Shown here: positions 8,065 to 16,823 of the stretch, one piece after another | How the letters are laid out: each line of letters begins with the position of its first letter | Numbering within the stretch: the first letter of the stretch is position 1 | DNA from: Deltaproteobacteria bacterium | GTDB taxonomy: Bacteria > UBA10199 > JADGCS01 | Direction of reading: 5' to 3' | Assembly: GCA_015228875.1 (NCBI GenBank) | Contig: JADGCS010000038.1 | Location: forward strand, 1 to 37,854 | DNA length: 37,854 bases | Position numbers and translations under genes: made by a program | The notes under the pieces: generated by a model | Databases searched by the model: none | Told to the model about the DNA's origin: nothing | What the model saw: only the letters and a program-made list of their open reading frames with translations

Positions 8065-9123
8065 TCATTTTGCGAACAAGTCATCGAAAACCTGGATCAC
8101 CTCTTCAAAGTTTTTCGGGCAGAATTTCTCGGGCAAGTGTATTTGGCCAAATACATTGTCCTTTAGAATCCGTGTTAATCCTTCTTTTTCAATTCTATCA
8201 AGACTTGCCACTCTGCCATCAGGATGAGCGTAGGACCACGCCCTGATGTAGTGCTCAAAGCCCCTCCATTCAAACTGATTGATGATTTGAAGTTGTTTAA
8301 TGACGGCATCCAACCCTGATGTCAAACGTGCCACCTGGTCTTTTTTGGTTCGTGTGACAACAAAGACACCGGCCAACTGGCAATGTTGGACAACGAACAC
8401 GTCTGGCTTAACCTTGTGGAGGTTGATGTTCCAGGTTACGTCAGCATAGCCACGTGTCATTTTTAAGAGTAACGTCCTCCATTGAATCTGAAGCCGATCG
8501 AGAAATGAAATATTGCGGGAAAAAACGGGGTTTATTTTTAGATTGTGGGTATGAAACCTGAACGGGGTCACGTAACTCCAGATTCTGTTATTGTCTAATA
8601 TGGAGTATTCGTCACTGAGGAACGGGTTTCCTTTTTCCAACCAGGTTAACAGGGTTGTTGTTTTACCCGTTGAAGGCGACGCTGCCAAAACGATCCCCCG
8701 CTCTCCGTTGCAAAGACTTGAAGAATGAAGCATGGGATAACCCGACAAGGTCATCTTAAGACGAATAATTGATTCGCAGAACCACCGGGCCAGAACAAAT
8801 TTGGAAGCATAGTTGCCATGGACTTGAACTGTTGTACACTCGCTGTCAAGACCCGTTATCTTGATCTTCCAGGAAGCAACCTTGTACGCGTCGCAGGCAT
8901 AAATAGTATCATCGTGCAAAATAAATGTCTTGTTTACGACAAGACTGTCCCTGGGAGGCTCCCACAAAAAATTTCCAATGACAACTTGAAGATTGACAGC
9001 CCCAACCTGCGGTTCGGTCCTGTAAAATGCAAATTCTTTATCGAAGCTGTCTGGTAACTGTCCCTCCCCCTCAACAGAGAAAGTTAAAAAATTGTGAAGT
9101 TTATAATATTTTTTTGTCATCAT
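8065..9123 (-). CDS. HPr kinase-like ATP-binding protein
   Basis: A 352-aa protein with a P-loop at residues 147-156 (AASPSTGKTT), preceded by MLHSSSL and followed by FLSDEYSIL (D171, E172). This is the order found in HprK/PEP-carboxykinase-like kinases. These HprK-related proteins, distinct from the true HPr kinase, recur in exopolysaccharide and peptide-modification loci, often with a PqqD-like small protein. The target here is unknown. No HPr or PTS gene is in the window. The N-terminal ~130 residues are not recognisable. A small ORF (9130-9312) ends 6 bp upstream and is probably co-transcribed. Confidence 0.65.
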   Translation of the reverse strand: MMTKKYYKLHNFLTFSVEGEGQLPDSFDKEFAFYRTEPQVGAVNLQVVIGNFLWEPPRDSLVVNKTFILHDDTIYACDAYKVASWKIKITGLDSECTTVQVHGNYASKFVLARWFCESIIRLKMTLSGYPMLHSSSLCNGERGIVLAASPSTGKTTTLLTWLEKGNPFLSDEYSILDNNRIWSYVTPFRFHTHNLKINPVFSRNISFLDRLQIQWRTLLLKMTRGYADVTWNINLHKVKPDVFVVQHCQLAGVFVVTRTKKDQVARLTSGLDAVIKQLQIINQFEWRGFEHYIRAWSYAHPDGRVASLDRIEKEGLTRILKDNVFGQIHLPEKFCPKNFEEVIQVFDDLFAK

Positions 9124-9129
9124 TGTCTC

Positions 9130-9312
9130 TTAAAAAATTTCAACGCTCAGTCCGCGCTGCAGAATGATATATCCCCTTAAAACGTCCAAGTAAATATTAA
9201 ATATAATTCCCGTCAGGTTTGAGATCCTGATGAGGTGATCACAATCAAAAAAATCACTCAGGCACTTACACTCCTTCGGCAGAAGCTCCCGACCTGTGAG
9301 CCTGTCGGACAA
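9130..9312 (-). CDS. Small ORF (60 aa) preceding the HprK-like gene; possible PqqD-like remnant
   Basis: The stop is 6 bp before the HprK-like ATG, so it fits an operon partner. The only in-frame start at the 5' end is TTG at 9312, inside a half PE-3 repeat, and there is an in-frame stop just before it. The segment HLIRISNLTGIIFNIYLDVL loosely resembles the central PqqD motif (hydrophobic-x-N-x-T-x-x-I-[WF]). It is too short for the usual ~90 aa. It may be a truncated gene whose 5' end was replaced by the PE-3 fragment. PqqD assignment is an inference from weak similarity and from context. Confidence 0.3.
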   Translation of the reverse strand: MSDRLTGRELLPKECKCLSDFFDCDHLIRISNLTGIIFNIYLDVLRGYIILQRGLSVEIF

Positions 9313-9319
9313 CTCCTGT
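9298..9319 (+). repeat. Solitary half of PE-3 terminal inverted repeat
   Basis: These 22 bases, GAGCCTGTCGGACAACTCCTGT, match the outer arm of the PE-3 element at 19270-19296. No partner arm occurs nearby, so this is a decayed or partial copy. Confidence 0.7.
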
Positions 9320-9400
9320 CAAACATTCCCTTGATTTATCACATTGGTAACGCTAGGATATTAAAAGTTTTTTTTGTTTTGCGCTTTATTGGGATCCATT

Positions 9401-10663
9401 ATGGGATCATGGGACGATTATTTTAAAAAAGTATCTGGAGAGCATAGTTTCTTTGTTTATTCCGCCTTATTAATTTTTGCCAATTTTTCAGGCAGCATTC
9501 TGGGCTACTGTTATCACCTTGTTGTTGCACGATGCGGAGGACAGATCATTTACGCAGATTTTGGGGTATTGCTCTCTATCTTGTCCCTGCTCTCTGTCGT
9601 GTCGATGGCTGTTCAGTTTTACGTCTGTCATCTTGTTTTACAAGCCACCCTCCACAACCAGGAAGCAAAATTCGCAATTGGCAGGTGTTTAAAAAAAGTG
9701 TTTCTGCTTACTTTTTTGGGCGCCATCATATTATCTCTTGTCTCAAAGCAATTATCCTTTTTTCTAAAAATTAAACAGGAAAGTGCCCTGCTTGTCCTGG
9801 CGTTTGGGGCAGTTGTTTTGTTTCTTTCTGCTGTTCTCAGAGGCGGTCTGCTGGGTCTTAAAAAATTCGGCCAGTTAAGTGTCTTGAGGGTTGTAGAGGC
9901 CCTCATTCAATTATCAGCCGGATGGATTCTTGTTTATGCAGGGTATGGCGCAAGCGGGGCCATCGGAGGTACCGTTCTTGGTCTGCTGATTGTTTTTATT
10001 TCCATCAACCAGGTTGTGCGACCTCAATGGAAAACACACAAGGAAGTCAGGCACGGGGATTCCAGAAATACAATTTATTTTTCGAATGTTTTTCTGTTTT
10101 TATTATTTGCCAATGTATTTATCAATCTTGACGTATTGGCCGCCAAACATTACTTTTTTCATGCCGACGCGGCTCAATACATTGCAGCCTCCTTTATGGG
10201 GCGCTTCCTGTTCCTGATGGCCCTGTCCATAGGAATGGTTTTGTTTCCCTTTACTTATTCTCATGACCCGGATCACCAAACCACAAAAACAGATGTGCTG
10301 TTCAAGGCAATGAAATATTTTGTGATGATAGCGCTGCCCTGCATCCTGCTTGCTTTTGTTTTTAAAGAAACCATTGTAAATGTATTTTACGGCGACGGCT
10401 ATTTAATGACGGCAAGTATTCTGCCCAAAATGCTTTTTACAAACCTGCTGGTCGGTATTTCCTTTCTGACAGGACTCTACGCCTTATCCCGGAATAACAG
10501 CCTGGTCTGGCTCCCCTTTCTCTGTGGGACTGTCGCCCTCTTTCTGGTTCTGTTAACCCCCCCGCCCTCCATCAGATTTATGGCAGATGCCATGCTGATC
10601 ATTTCGTTCTTTACGACAATCATCAGCCTTGCCGGTCTGGGTTTAAGGCTGTTGAGTAAATGA
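9401..10663 (+). CDS. Wzx-like polysaccharide flippase (MOP superfamily)
   Basis: The frame is open from 9374 (TTG), but the ATG at 9401 (MGSWDDYFKK) is the better start and gives 420 aa. The protein has about twelve hydrophobic segments separated by short charged loops, with internal FGVLLSILSLLSV, GLLGLKKFGQLS and GRFLFLMALSIGMVLFP stretches typical of oligosaccharide exporters related to MATE/Wzx. It would flip a lipid-linked repeat unit across the inner membrane. It is transcribed alone, rightward, between two leftward blocks, and converges with the GT39-like gene. Confidence 0.75.
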   Translation: MGSWDDYFKKVSGEHSFFVYSALLIFANFSGSILGYCYHLVVARCGGQIIYADFGVLLSILSLLSVVSMAVQFYVCHLVLQATLHNQEAKFAIGRCLKKVFLLTFLGAIILSLVSKQLSFFLKIKQESALLVLAFGAVVLFLSAVLRGGLLGLKKFGQLSVLRVVEALIQLSAGWILVYAGYGASGAIGGTVLGLLIVFISINQVVRPQWKTHKEVRHGDSRNTIYFSNVFLFLLFANVFINLDVLAAKHYFFHADAAQYIAASFMGRFLFLMALSIGMVLFPFTYSHDPDHQTTKTDVLFKAMKYFVMIALPCILLAFVFKETIVNVFYGDGYLMTASILPKMLFTNLLVGISFLTGLYALSRNNSLVWLPFLCGTVALFLVLLTPPPSIRFMADAMLIISFFTTIISLAGLGLRLLSK

Positions 10664-10680
10664 CCCAAAGGGTGTCAGGG

Positions 10681-10709
10681 AGTTCGCCACGCTTCGCTCG
10701 CGATGACGT
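10681..10709. repeat. Possible fragment of a dispersed GC-rich palindromic repeat
   Basis: The motif GCCACGCTTCGCTCGCGATG lies in the short gap between two convergent genes. It resembles the CGCTTCGCTCGC-type repeats scattered through many bacterial genomes. There is only one copy here, so assignment rests on resemblance alone. Confidence 0.3.
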
Positions 10710-10754
10710 TGTATGTCCTTTCGACACAGAGTGATGGCATCGTATAGAGGTTGA

Positions 10755-12398
10755 TCAAAAAACCGTACACAGAACATTCTTGCTCAGTGTACTTATTTTG
10801 TACCCGTGCTTGATGTCGATCTGATTTTGACAAAGTGGACTGCTCATAAGCCTTTCTTTCCATTGTGTGCGGCCGCTTGGCCAGACCCCGTGTTCTATCA
10901 ACAGGTAAAGGTGTTGATACCCCTTCTTGTCTTTGTAATATTTTTTAATGGCATCTGTTGAGTACTGCATGAGTTTGATCGAATTTGTCTCGCCCAGCCC
11001 CATGAGTTCAAGGTGCTTGAACATGTAGGGTTGAAGTGCGTGTATGGCGTTTGCAGGAATGCCCAAAAAGGAGTCATGAAACAGCAGGCCCGGTTCCAGT
11101 TTTTTGAGGCAATCCACTGTGGGCCATACATTGAGACTCTGCCCGTGTGTCACCATGTCCCTGCAGAGGACGTCAGGGCAAAAGTCGGGGTGGTCAATCT
11201 CGACATTATAATAACGGTAAGCCATGGGGGCTTTTTCAAAGATGGAAAAGAGCAGCAGCAGACAAAATATGATGGCAGGAACTTTCCATTTACGCTTCCA
11301 TAACCAGTCGATGGCCACATCGATAAATATCGCAAATGCAAGGAGGAGAAAAATGGAATAGGGAAGATAAAAACGGGCCTTAAAAAGGCCTTTAAAAAAA
11401 AGCATGGTGGGTAGTAAAGTTGACAAAAAAATCAGCAAAGGAATGAAAGTGCTTTTGGTAAAATGTCTTTTTATGACCATCAGGACTGTTGCAGCGATGG
11501 TCAGGGTTGCCAAGAAGAACGTATAAAGGCTGCCCGCTGTTTGAACATGAGTCAGCGCGATCCGTTTGACAAAAACTGCAAAATCAAAAAAACGATGCCA
11601 ATCCCAAAAAGCGGGATCGGCAACCGAGAAGCTCCACTTTTTTATAAGAGGATCCTTTGATGCCTCCAGGATCATGTCGGCAGGGAGGATCAGTTTGAAC
11701 AATAAGAAAGGGGTGATCACGATCATCAAGGTCAGCAGAGTGTTTTTAAGTAATTTTAAATCAAACAATTTTCTACCATCGGAGAATGTGAAACCTCCCA
11801 TGGTTGAAGTAACCAACAAGACAGGGGGAATAATAAAAAAGGCCTTTCCCGAAACCTTGACCAGGATCAGTGACGTCCCAAAAATAATTGCAGAAACAAA
11901 CCACAACCACCTGTTTTGTTTTGCATAAAAAAACAGGTGGCACGAGGCATAATACAGGATCACAAGATTGAGTATAAATCCTTCGTTGAGAAAAAGTCTC
12001 TGATAGAAAAGACTTAAAAAAGAGAACAAATAAAGCACCGCAAAGATCAATGCACTCCTCATGGTATATTGGCTTTTTAAAAATAAAAGCAGAATCAAAA
12101 AAACAATTGTCGAAAAAACAATAAGAAAGAGCCTGCACCGGTTAAACGGATTCTCTGTCTGACCTGTTAAAAACACCGACCCCAGCCAATACTGCAGAGG
12201 GGGTTTGAACTGATTGTTGGCTGTATAAGAAAAAAACTTGTATTGTTCGAAATCGGTTGCGACGCTGACGGTATAGTCAACAATAAAGGCCTCGTCATTG
12301 GCTGGTGGAAATTGATCATAGTGATAGAATCTCGTCAGAAAAAAAAAGATTGTCAGGACGATAAAAAGATATATATTTTTGTCACGCAACATCAGCAA
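10755..12398 (-). CDS. GT39/ArnT-like membrane glycosyltransferase
   Basis: A 547-aa protein with about ten to twelve membrane helices. After the first helix comes PANDEAF (about residues 31-37), the acidic loop expected for the catalytic site of GT39/GT83 enzymes that use polyprenyl-phosphate sugars. The loop also has FKPPLQYW near 64-71, like the conserved KPPL.YW motif of ArnT-type proteins, which supports the call strongly. The C-terminal ~150 residues are soluble and presumably periplasmic. AAGGAG lies 8 bases before a TTG at 12398, whereas the ATG at 12392 is 15 bases away, so TTG is the likelier start. It is the last gene of a leftward operon whose first gene, a GT2 at 14998, could make its donor. 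Confidence 0.8.
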   Translation of the reverse strand: MLMLRDKNIYLFIVLTIFFFLTRFYHYDQFPPANDEAFIVDYTVSVATDFEQYKFFSYTANNQFKPPLQYWLGSVFLTGQTENPFNRCRLFLIVFSTIVFLILLLFLKSQYTMRSALIFAVLYLFSFLSLFYQRLFLNEGFILNLVILYYASCHLFFYAKQNRWLWFVSAIIFGTSLILVKVSGKAFFIIPPVLLVTSTMGGFTFSDGRKLFDLKLLKNTLLTLMIVITPFLLFKLILPADMILEASKDPLIKKWSFSVADPAFWDWHRFFDFAVFVKRIALTHVQTAGSLYTFFLATLTIAATVLMVIKRHFTKSTFIPLLIFLSTLLPTMLFFKGLFKARFYLPYSIFLLLAFAIFIDVAIDWLWKRKWKVPAIIFCLLLLFSIFEKAPMAYRYYNVEIDHPDFCPDVLCRDMVTHGQSLNVWPTVDCLKKLEPGLLFHDSFLGIPANAIHALQPYMFKHLELMGLGETNSIKLMQYSTDAIKKYYKDKKGYQHLYLLIEHGVWPSGRTQWKERLMSSPLCQNQIDIKHGYKISTLSKNVLCTVF

Positions 12399-12435
12399 AA
12401 AACCTTCTCCTTGTGTCCCTCACCTTTTTGAGAAA

Positions 12436-13392
12436 TCACACGCCCTTGTTTCCTGATTTCCTCCAAAAGCGCCCCATATTCTTGATGTAATTAAAAACAA
12501 AAAAACTCCCCAGAATGGCGGGGACAATGTAACGAAATGTCCCCATCATGCCCATGGCCACACAGCCCTCATAGCCGATTTGAGAGGAAAAAAGGCTCAC
12601 AATGGCGGCGTCTCTGGTCCCTATACCACCGATGGTTAAGGGGAGCAGGCCAAAATAAATAGCAATGGGCATACGCACCATGATATCAAGCAGGGTTGTT
12701 TGAAAGTGAAACATTTTAAAGAATACAAAAAACTGAAACATATGCACCCACCATATAAATGTGGAGACAAACAGGAGAGGGGCAATTTTGCTCATTTTAA
12801 GACCCGCGGCATAGAGATTGATGTCGATAAACACTGCCTTGATTTGAGACAGCCCCCTGAGGGAGGGAATGATCCTGTTTAAAACGGTACTCAGACACGA
12901 AAGATGCAGCAAAATAAAAAGCAGAATAACAACCAACGACAAGAGAGCAACAACCTGAGTCGTCGTATTCCACGCGGTGAAAAATAAGAGCCCAAACCAG
13001 AGATTAAATGTCAGGCCGACAAAATCCAGCATTTTTTCATAAATCACCCTGGTGACCAGGTCCCTGGTACGTGTGCCCTGTACGCCCTTTTGCTCGATAA
13101 AAAAGGCCTTGAGAAGATCTCCTGCCTTGGACGGCAGGAACATGTTAAACGTGCTGCTGGCAAGTATGAGCCGGATTGACTCGAGCATGGGCAGGTTAAG
13201 GTGATCAGAGACGATGTATTTCCACCTGAGGGCCGGGATCAGGACCGTCGGTAAAAAGATCAAGACACCAAGAGAGAGATAGAGAAGATCTACATTCCAA
13301 AACAAAGTGAGGAGGGCCTGGGTGTCGGATTTATACAGGAGAAACGAGATGATCGAGAGCGAGATCAGAAGGCTGAGCGTTTTACTTTTCAC
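12436..13392 (-). CDS. AglD/MprF-type flippase-domain membrane protein (UPF0104-like)
   Basis: The open frame begins at 13530, but the first 46 codons overlap the upstream gene. A GTG at 13392, with GAGGA placed 6 bases upstream, gives VKSKTLSLLISLSIISFLLY, the usual first helix, and a 318-aa product. Family landmarks include ALRWKYIV, FNMFLPSKAGDLLKAFF (about residues 80-96), KMLDFVGL and PLTIGGIGTRDAA. Members of this lysylphosphatidylglycerol-synthase transmembrane family move or protect lipid-linked substrates and are frequent beside polyprenyl-phosphate glycosyltransferases. It overlaps the upstream stop by 11 bp, which implies coupling. Confidence 0.75.
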   Translation of the reverse strand: MKSKTLSLLISLSIISFLLYKSDTQALLTLFWNVDLLYLSLGVLIFLPTVLIPALRWKYIVSDHLNLPMLESIRLILASSTFNMFLPSKAGDLLKAFFIEQKGVQGTRTRDLVTRVIYEKMLDFVGLTFNLWFGLLFFTAWNTTTQVVALLSLVVILLFILLHLSCLSTVLNRIIPSLRGLSQIKAVFIDINLYAAGLKMSKIAPLLFVSTFIWWVHMFQFFVFFKMFHFQTTLLDIMVRMPIAIYFGLLPLTIGGIGTRDAAIVSLFSSQIGYEGCVAMGMMGTFRYIVPAILGSFFVFNYIKNMGRFWRKSGNKGV

Positions 13393-14983
13393 CGATAGTC
13401 CTCGTGATGGTGACTTGGCCCTGTTGATTGATCTCTTCAATTTCTTTGCCCAGGAACACCCATGGATAAAGCACTGATTCCTGGTACGAGTTTGCAGCGG
13501 CAGTATAGATTGAAGTATGATCAGGGCCAAAGGCCAGTCTTTGGACGGTCTCTTTTGTCCTGTCGATGCTCATGTGGTCTGTCATCTTGATTTGATCCGG
13601 CAAAAACAGGAGCGTCCTTATGGTGCGGCCAGGAAATCGTTTTTTACCCAGAATAAGTATGCGTTGCAGGATGGATCTGAACAGACCGGAACTCCATCGG
13701 GCGACGGTCAAATTAGCCAGCCTGAAGATAATCTGTTTTAACGGTGTAAAGGTTTTGTCCCTCGTAACGAAAAAATCTGCCTCGATCTCGATGCTGTTTT
13801 CGTGCTCCTGTACACGATTGTCTCGATTGTAGATGTTTGAGACAAAAACCTTGCCGCTCCTGCTTTCTCCTATCGGGCCGATGTCTGACAGGAAGCATTG
13901 TTTTTGATTGGAGGCCTTGACCGCCCCGCCCTTGTGACAGGCGACAATGGCCTTGTAGTTTTTGGTGTTTGCCACAAACAGCCCCGCATTTTTAAAATAC
14001 ATGGACCGGGGCCATGGCAAAGAATCGTGGTTTTGTCTTGTCGTTGACCAGGCAAGGCAGGCCTGCAGGTAATCGTAGACAAGGTGACAGAAAATACGAT
14101 CATCCGAATTGCAATGTCTCTTGCCGTTAATGATACCACCGGCATAGTGGGTGTTCATGGCGGTCCCCACGGGTGTTGTGTCAGACATGAGTTCGAACCC
14201 GTAAGGGTAATAGTGATAAGTGTTTCGCGAACCGTACTCCCCGCCAAAGCTGCCGTCCCTCTGGATGAAATGGCTGGCAAAGTGAATGGCCTTTTGAACA
14301 GCAGCACCGAGCTGCGGATCGTTGTGTTTTTTGTAAACTTGAGACAAGAACGAGATGGTTGCGGTAAGATAACCAAGGTCGCAGCCCTCATATTCCCAAA
14401 ACCACCCTTCGTCATTCTGCCACGAAAGAACTTTTTGGATCCGCCTTTTTGCCTCTTGAAGATATTTTGTTTCGTTGGTCAGCATCCACACGTTTGTTAA
14501 GGAGAGTGCTATCAATGCCTGGTGGTTTGAGAGTTTGCCGCTCTCGTCATGCCTTAAAAAATAATCGGCCCTCTTTTTAAAGAATGTCAGAAATTCCTCT
14601 GATTGATGGTTTAAAACAAGACAACTCTCGGTTGCAGCATACAGCGAAAAGGCCATGGCCCCCAGGGCCCGTTCGTAGGGGTAATAATCATCACAGGACC
14701 CGTCCGCACGCGATGATCTGGCCGCGTATTGAATACCGGCAAGGCAGAGTTCCCTGATCCTGGGGTTCTGGTACCAGACTGTATCCAGATCAAAATTGTA
14801 CTGGTAGACAAGGGCTAGCGGCAGGACGTATTCTTGATACATCCCTGATGGAAAATCCATTGTCTTGTAGTGCCAGAAGGACCTGTCAAAGCAGCCATAA
14901 GTGTCATGAAACGGATTGCGATCACAGAGCTGCAGGATTTTTGGGATGTAAGAAAGGGCATTGTCTCTAAATACGTCTTTCAT
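13382..14983 (-). CDS. Putative (alpha/alpha)-toroid carbohydrate-active protein, function unknown
   Basis: A 533-aa protein without a signal peptide. Residues ~1-330 are helical and rich in aromatic/acidic motifs such as DGSCDDYYPYERA, NDEGWFWEYEG, YLTATISFL and QRDGSFGGEYGSRNT. This pattern recalls alpha/alpha-toroid glycosidases, epimerases and polysaccharide lyases. The last ~200 residues look beta-rich, as in heparinase-type proteins with a C-terminal beta-sandwich. I could not assign an exact family. The absence of an export signal suggests it acts in the cytoplasm, perhaps on a lipid-linked glycan, or that export follows another route. It lies between a GT2 gene and the AglD-like gene in the same operon (spacings 14 bp and an 11-bp overlap). 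Confidence 0.55.
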   Translation of the reverse strand: MKDVFRDNALSYIPKILQLCDRNPFHDTYGCFDRSFWHYKTMDFPSGMYQEYVLPLALVYQYNFDLDTVWYQNPRIRELCLAGIQYAARSSRADGSCDDYYPYERALGAMAFSLYAATESCLVLNHQSEEFLTFFKKRADYFLRHDESGKLSNHQALIALSLTNVWMLTNETKYLQEAKRRIQKVLSWQNDEGWFWEYEGCDLGYLTATISFLSQVYKKHNDPQLGAAVQKAIHFASHFIQRDGSFGGEYGSRNTYHYYPYGFELMSDTTPVGTAMNTHYAGGIINGKRHCNSDDRIFCHLVYDYLQACLAWSTTRQNHDSLPWPRSMYFKNAGLFVANTKNYKAIVACHKGGAVKASNQKQCFLSDIGPIGESRSGKVFVSNIYNRDNRVQEHENSIEIEADFFVTRDKTFTPLKQIIFRLANLTVARWSSGLFRSILQRILILGKKRFPGRTIRTLLFLPDQIKMTDHMSIDRTKETVQRLAFGPDHTSIYTAAANSYQESVLYPWVFLGKEIEEINQQGQVTITRTIGEK

Positions 14984-14997
14984 AGCTCACAGGCTTT

Positions 14998-15960
14998 TTA
15001 CTGGCGCGAATTTTTCTCAAGAAGAATTTTTCTGTTTAAATAAATGTTTTCCATTGCCAGAACCCTTGTCTTGCTAAAAAGAGAACCGAGGATCCCCGCC
15101 AGCAAAGCACCCACTCCAAAGACGGCAAATATGGACATAAGAATAAGAGAGGGGACATAAGTGCGGTCAGGGATATGAAACAGATAGATGTTCAAAATAA
15201 AACGCACCCCGATCGCGAGTTCGAAGACAAAGAACAAACACGAGATCCACAAAAAAAACGTAAACGGTTTGTAATAGACAAACATCTGAACAATCGTGCG
15301 CATGGATTTGGTGATGTAATGATAGATGCCATGGAACAGCCTGGACTCTCTTGTCTTTGGATTGGTGTCGATATTGACATGGCCCACGTGCAGATAGGCA
15401 GAATTGCCCGCCTGAATCAGGGTATCGAGGGTATAGGTAAAGCGGTCGGTGACCACCAGTTGCAGGGCTGCCTCTTTGCTGTAAGCCCTGAAACCGCTGG
15501 TCGCATCAGGGATGGTCGTATTTGAAACCATGCGGACAACCCAACTTCCAATTTTTTGCAGTATTTTTTTTACAAACGAAAATTCGTCGATTTTCATGAT
15601 GGGTCTCGCGCCAACCACAACATCGAGTTTTCCGGCAACAACGGGCTGCACAAGATCCTTTATGCAGGCCCCCTGGTATTGATTGTCGCCGTCTGTGTTG
15701 ACGATGATATCAGCCCCCCGCTTCAGGCATTCATGAATGCCGGTGGAAAAGGCCCTGGCAAGTCCCTGGTTTCTTTTGAGGGAGATAATATGTGTCACCC
15801 CGAGTCTTTTTGCCGTCTCGACTGTACGATCTGAACTCCCATCGTCAATCACCATGGTTTCTATCACATCAATGCCGTCAATTTTTTTGGGGAGATCTTG
15901 GAGCACTGCAGGGAGGGTCTGCTCTTCGTTTAGACAGGGGATTTGAATGATGAGTTTCAT
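14998..15960 (-). CDS. Family 2 glycosyltransferase, polyprenyl-phosphate sugar synthase type
   Basis: A 320-aa protein beginning MKLIIQIPCLNEEQTL. It contains VIDDGSSDRT, a KRNQGLARAFSTG acceptor loop and NTDGDNQY as the metal site. Two C-terminal membrane segments fall at about 228-250 and 268-295. The order and length match DPM1/GtrB-like enzymes that load a hexose or related sugar on undecaprenyl phosphate. It opens the operon whose last gene is the GT39-like transferase, a natural donor/user pair. The upstream region holds a PE-1 copy and an AT-rich hairpin. Confidence 0.85.
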   Translation of the reverse strand: MKLIIQIPCLNEEQTLPAVLQDLPKKIDGIDVIETMVIDDGSSDRTVETAKRLGVTHIISLKRNQGLARAFSTGIHECLKRGADIIVNTDGDNQYQGACIKDLVQPVVAGKLDVVVGARPIMKIDEFSFVKKILQKIGSWVVRMVSNTTIPDATSGFRAYSKEAALQLVVTDRFTYTLDTLIQAGNSAYLHVGHVNIDTNPKTRESRLFHGIYHYITKSMRTIVQMFVYYKPFTFFLWISCLFFVFELAIGVRFILNIYLFHIPDRTYVPSLILMSIFAVFGVGALLAGILGSLFSKTRVLAMENIYLNRKILLEKNSRQ

Positions 15961-16014
15961 AGTGCGGATAAAGAAATATTTAATGGTTTAATTGTTAATC
16001 CAAGAGCAGGACAA

Positions 16015-16104
16015 CAAGTTACTAACTTGACTGTGACGCGGTTGAATGCCTCCATTTTGCGAGACATGCACCCGCGCTCTGTCGACTTTGAAATTCCTAT
16101 GCAT
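16015..16104 (+). repeat. PE-1 palindromic element, copy C (90 bp)
   Basis: It runs from CAAGTTACTAACTTG to CCTATGCAT. The second hairpin reads ATGCCTC ... GAGACAT in place of ATTCCTC ... GAGGAAT: the third pair has changed from T:A to G:C on both sides, while one neighbouring pair is now mismatched. It sits between two leftward operons. Confidence 0.9.
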
Positions 16105-16138
16105 AAATAATACTTATCCATTGATAAGTCTATTATTT
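16105..16138. terminator. AT-rich hairpin, possible terminator between operons
   Basis: AAATAATA (16105-16112) pairs with TATTATTT (16131-16138), and ACTTATC pairs with GATAAGT around the loop CATT. On the minus strand it follows the methyltransferase operon (stop at 16212). There is no strong GC stem, so terminator function is only possible. It may also belong to the flank of the adjacent PE-1 copy. Confidence 0.35.
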
Positions 16139-16211
16139 TCATGAGTTGCCATTAATAATAATGACCGTTTACATCTGCCTGACCAGCATAAGACGAGGTG
16201 CTTTTTGGGGG

Positions 16212-16823
16212 TTAAGAAATCAGGGCGTTGTCGCATTGTTTTGATTTGATCCGTGCCGCCCAGCCAAAGGGCCCGGCCTTCTCGATGGTCACAACAGCAA
16301 GTCCAGCATCGCCACAGAGGCGGTGTATCTGGTCTAAAGAAAATAAAGTGATCTTGTTTTTATTGAACCAGTGATAAAGCTTGTACAGTTTGCCAAGGGT
16401 ATTACTACGAGGCATAAAAAGAATCAGCTCGCCTTTGGGATTTAAGTGTTTTTTTAAATTTAAGAGTATTTTGTGGTGGTTTGTGCAGAATTCAAAAACA
16501 CCCGCGCAGAGTATTTTGTCAAAGAGCTCGTGCAAGGCAAAATCCTCAAGCGCACCTTGTAAAACATCCAGCCCCCTCTCCCGTGCCGCTGCCACCATGC
16601 CGTGATTTAAGTCCACGCCCTTTAAGTTTGAACCATAAGACTTAAGCCTGATCATATCAAAACCGGAGCCACACCCCGCGTCCAAGATGTTTTCTCCATG
16701 ACAGGGATTAAGGAGATCGTAAATGACCCTTCTCTCGGATTGTCTCATCCATCCCAATAACCCCCTGGAAAATTTCTCATTGTACTGTTTTGCTTCTTTA
16801 TTGTAATAATTGATGATACTCAT
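16212..16823 (-). CDS. SAM-dependent class I methyltransferase
   Basis: A 203-aa protein with motif I ILDAGCGSG at residues 46-54, the acidic residue ending strand 2 in LKGVDLNHGM, and ILCAGVFEFC as motif IV. These place it among small-molecule or glycan class I methyltransferases. The start overlaps the stop of the preceding methyltransferase by 4 bp (ATGA). It is the last gene of a four-gene operon (deacetylase, GT2, two methyltransferases) and may methylate a sugar or a lipid carrier. The acceptor is not deducible. Confidence 0.75.
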   Translation of the reverse strand: MSIINYYNKEAKQYNEKFSRGLLGWMRQSERRVIYDLLNPCHGENILDAGCGSGFDMIRLKSYGSNLKGVDLNHGMVAAARERGLDVLQGALEDFALHELFDKILCAGVFEFCTNHHKILLNLKKHLNPKGELILFMPRSNTLGKLYKLYHWFNKNKITLFSLDQIHRLCGDAGLAVVTIEKAGPFGWAARIKSKQCDNALIS

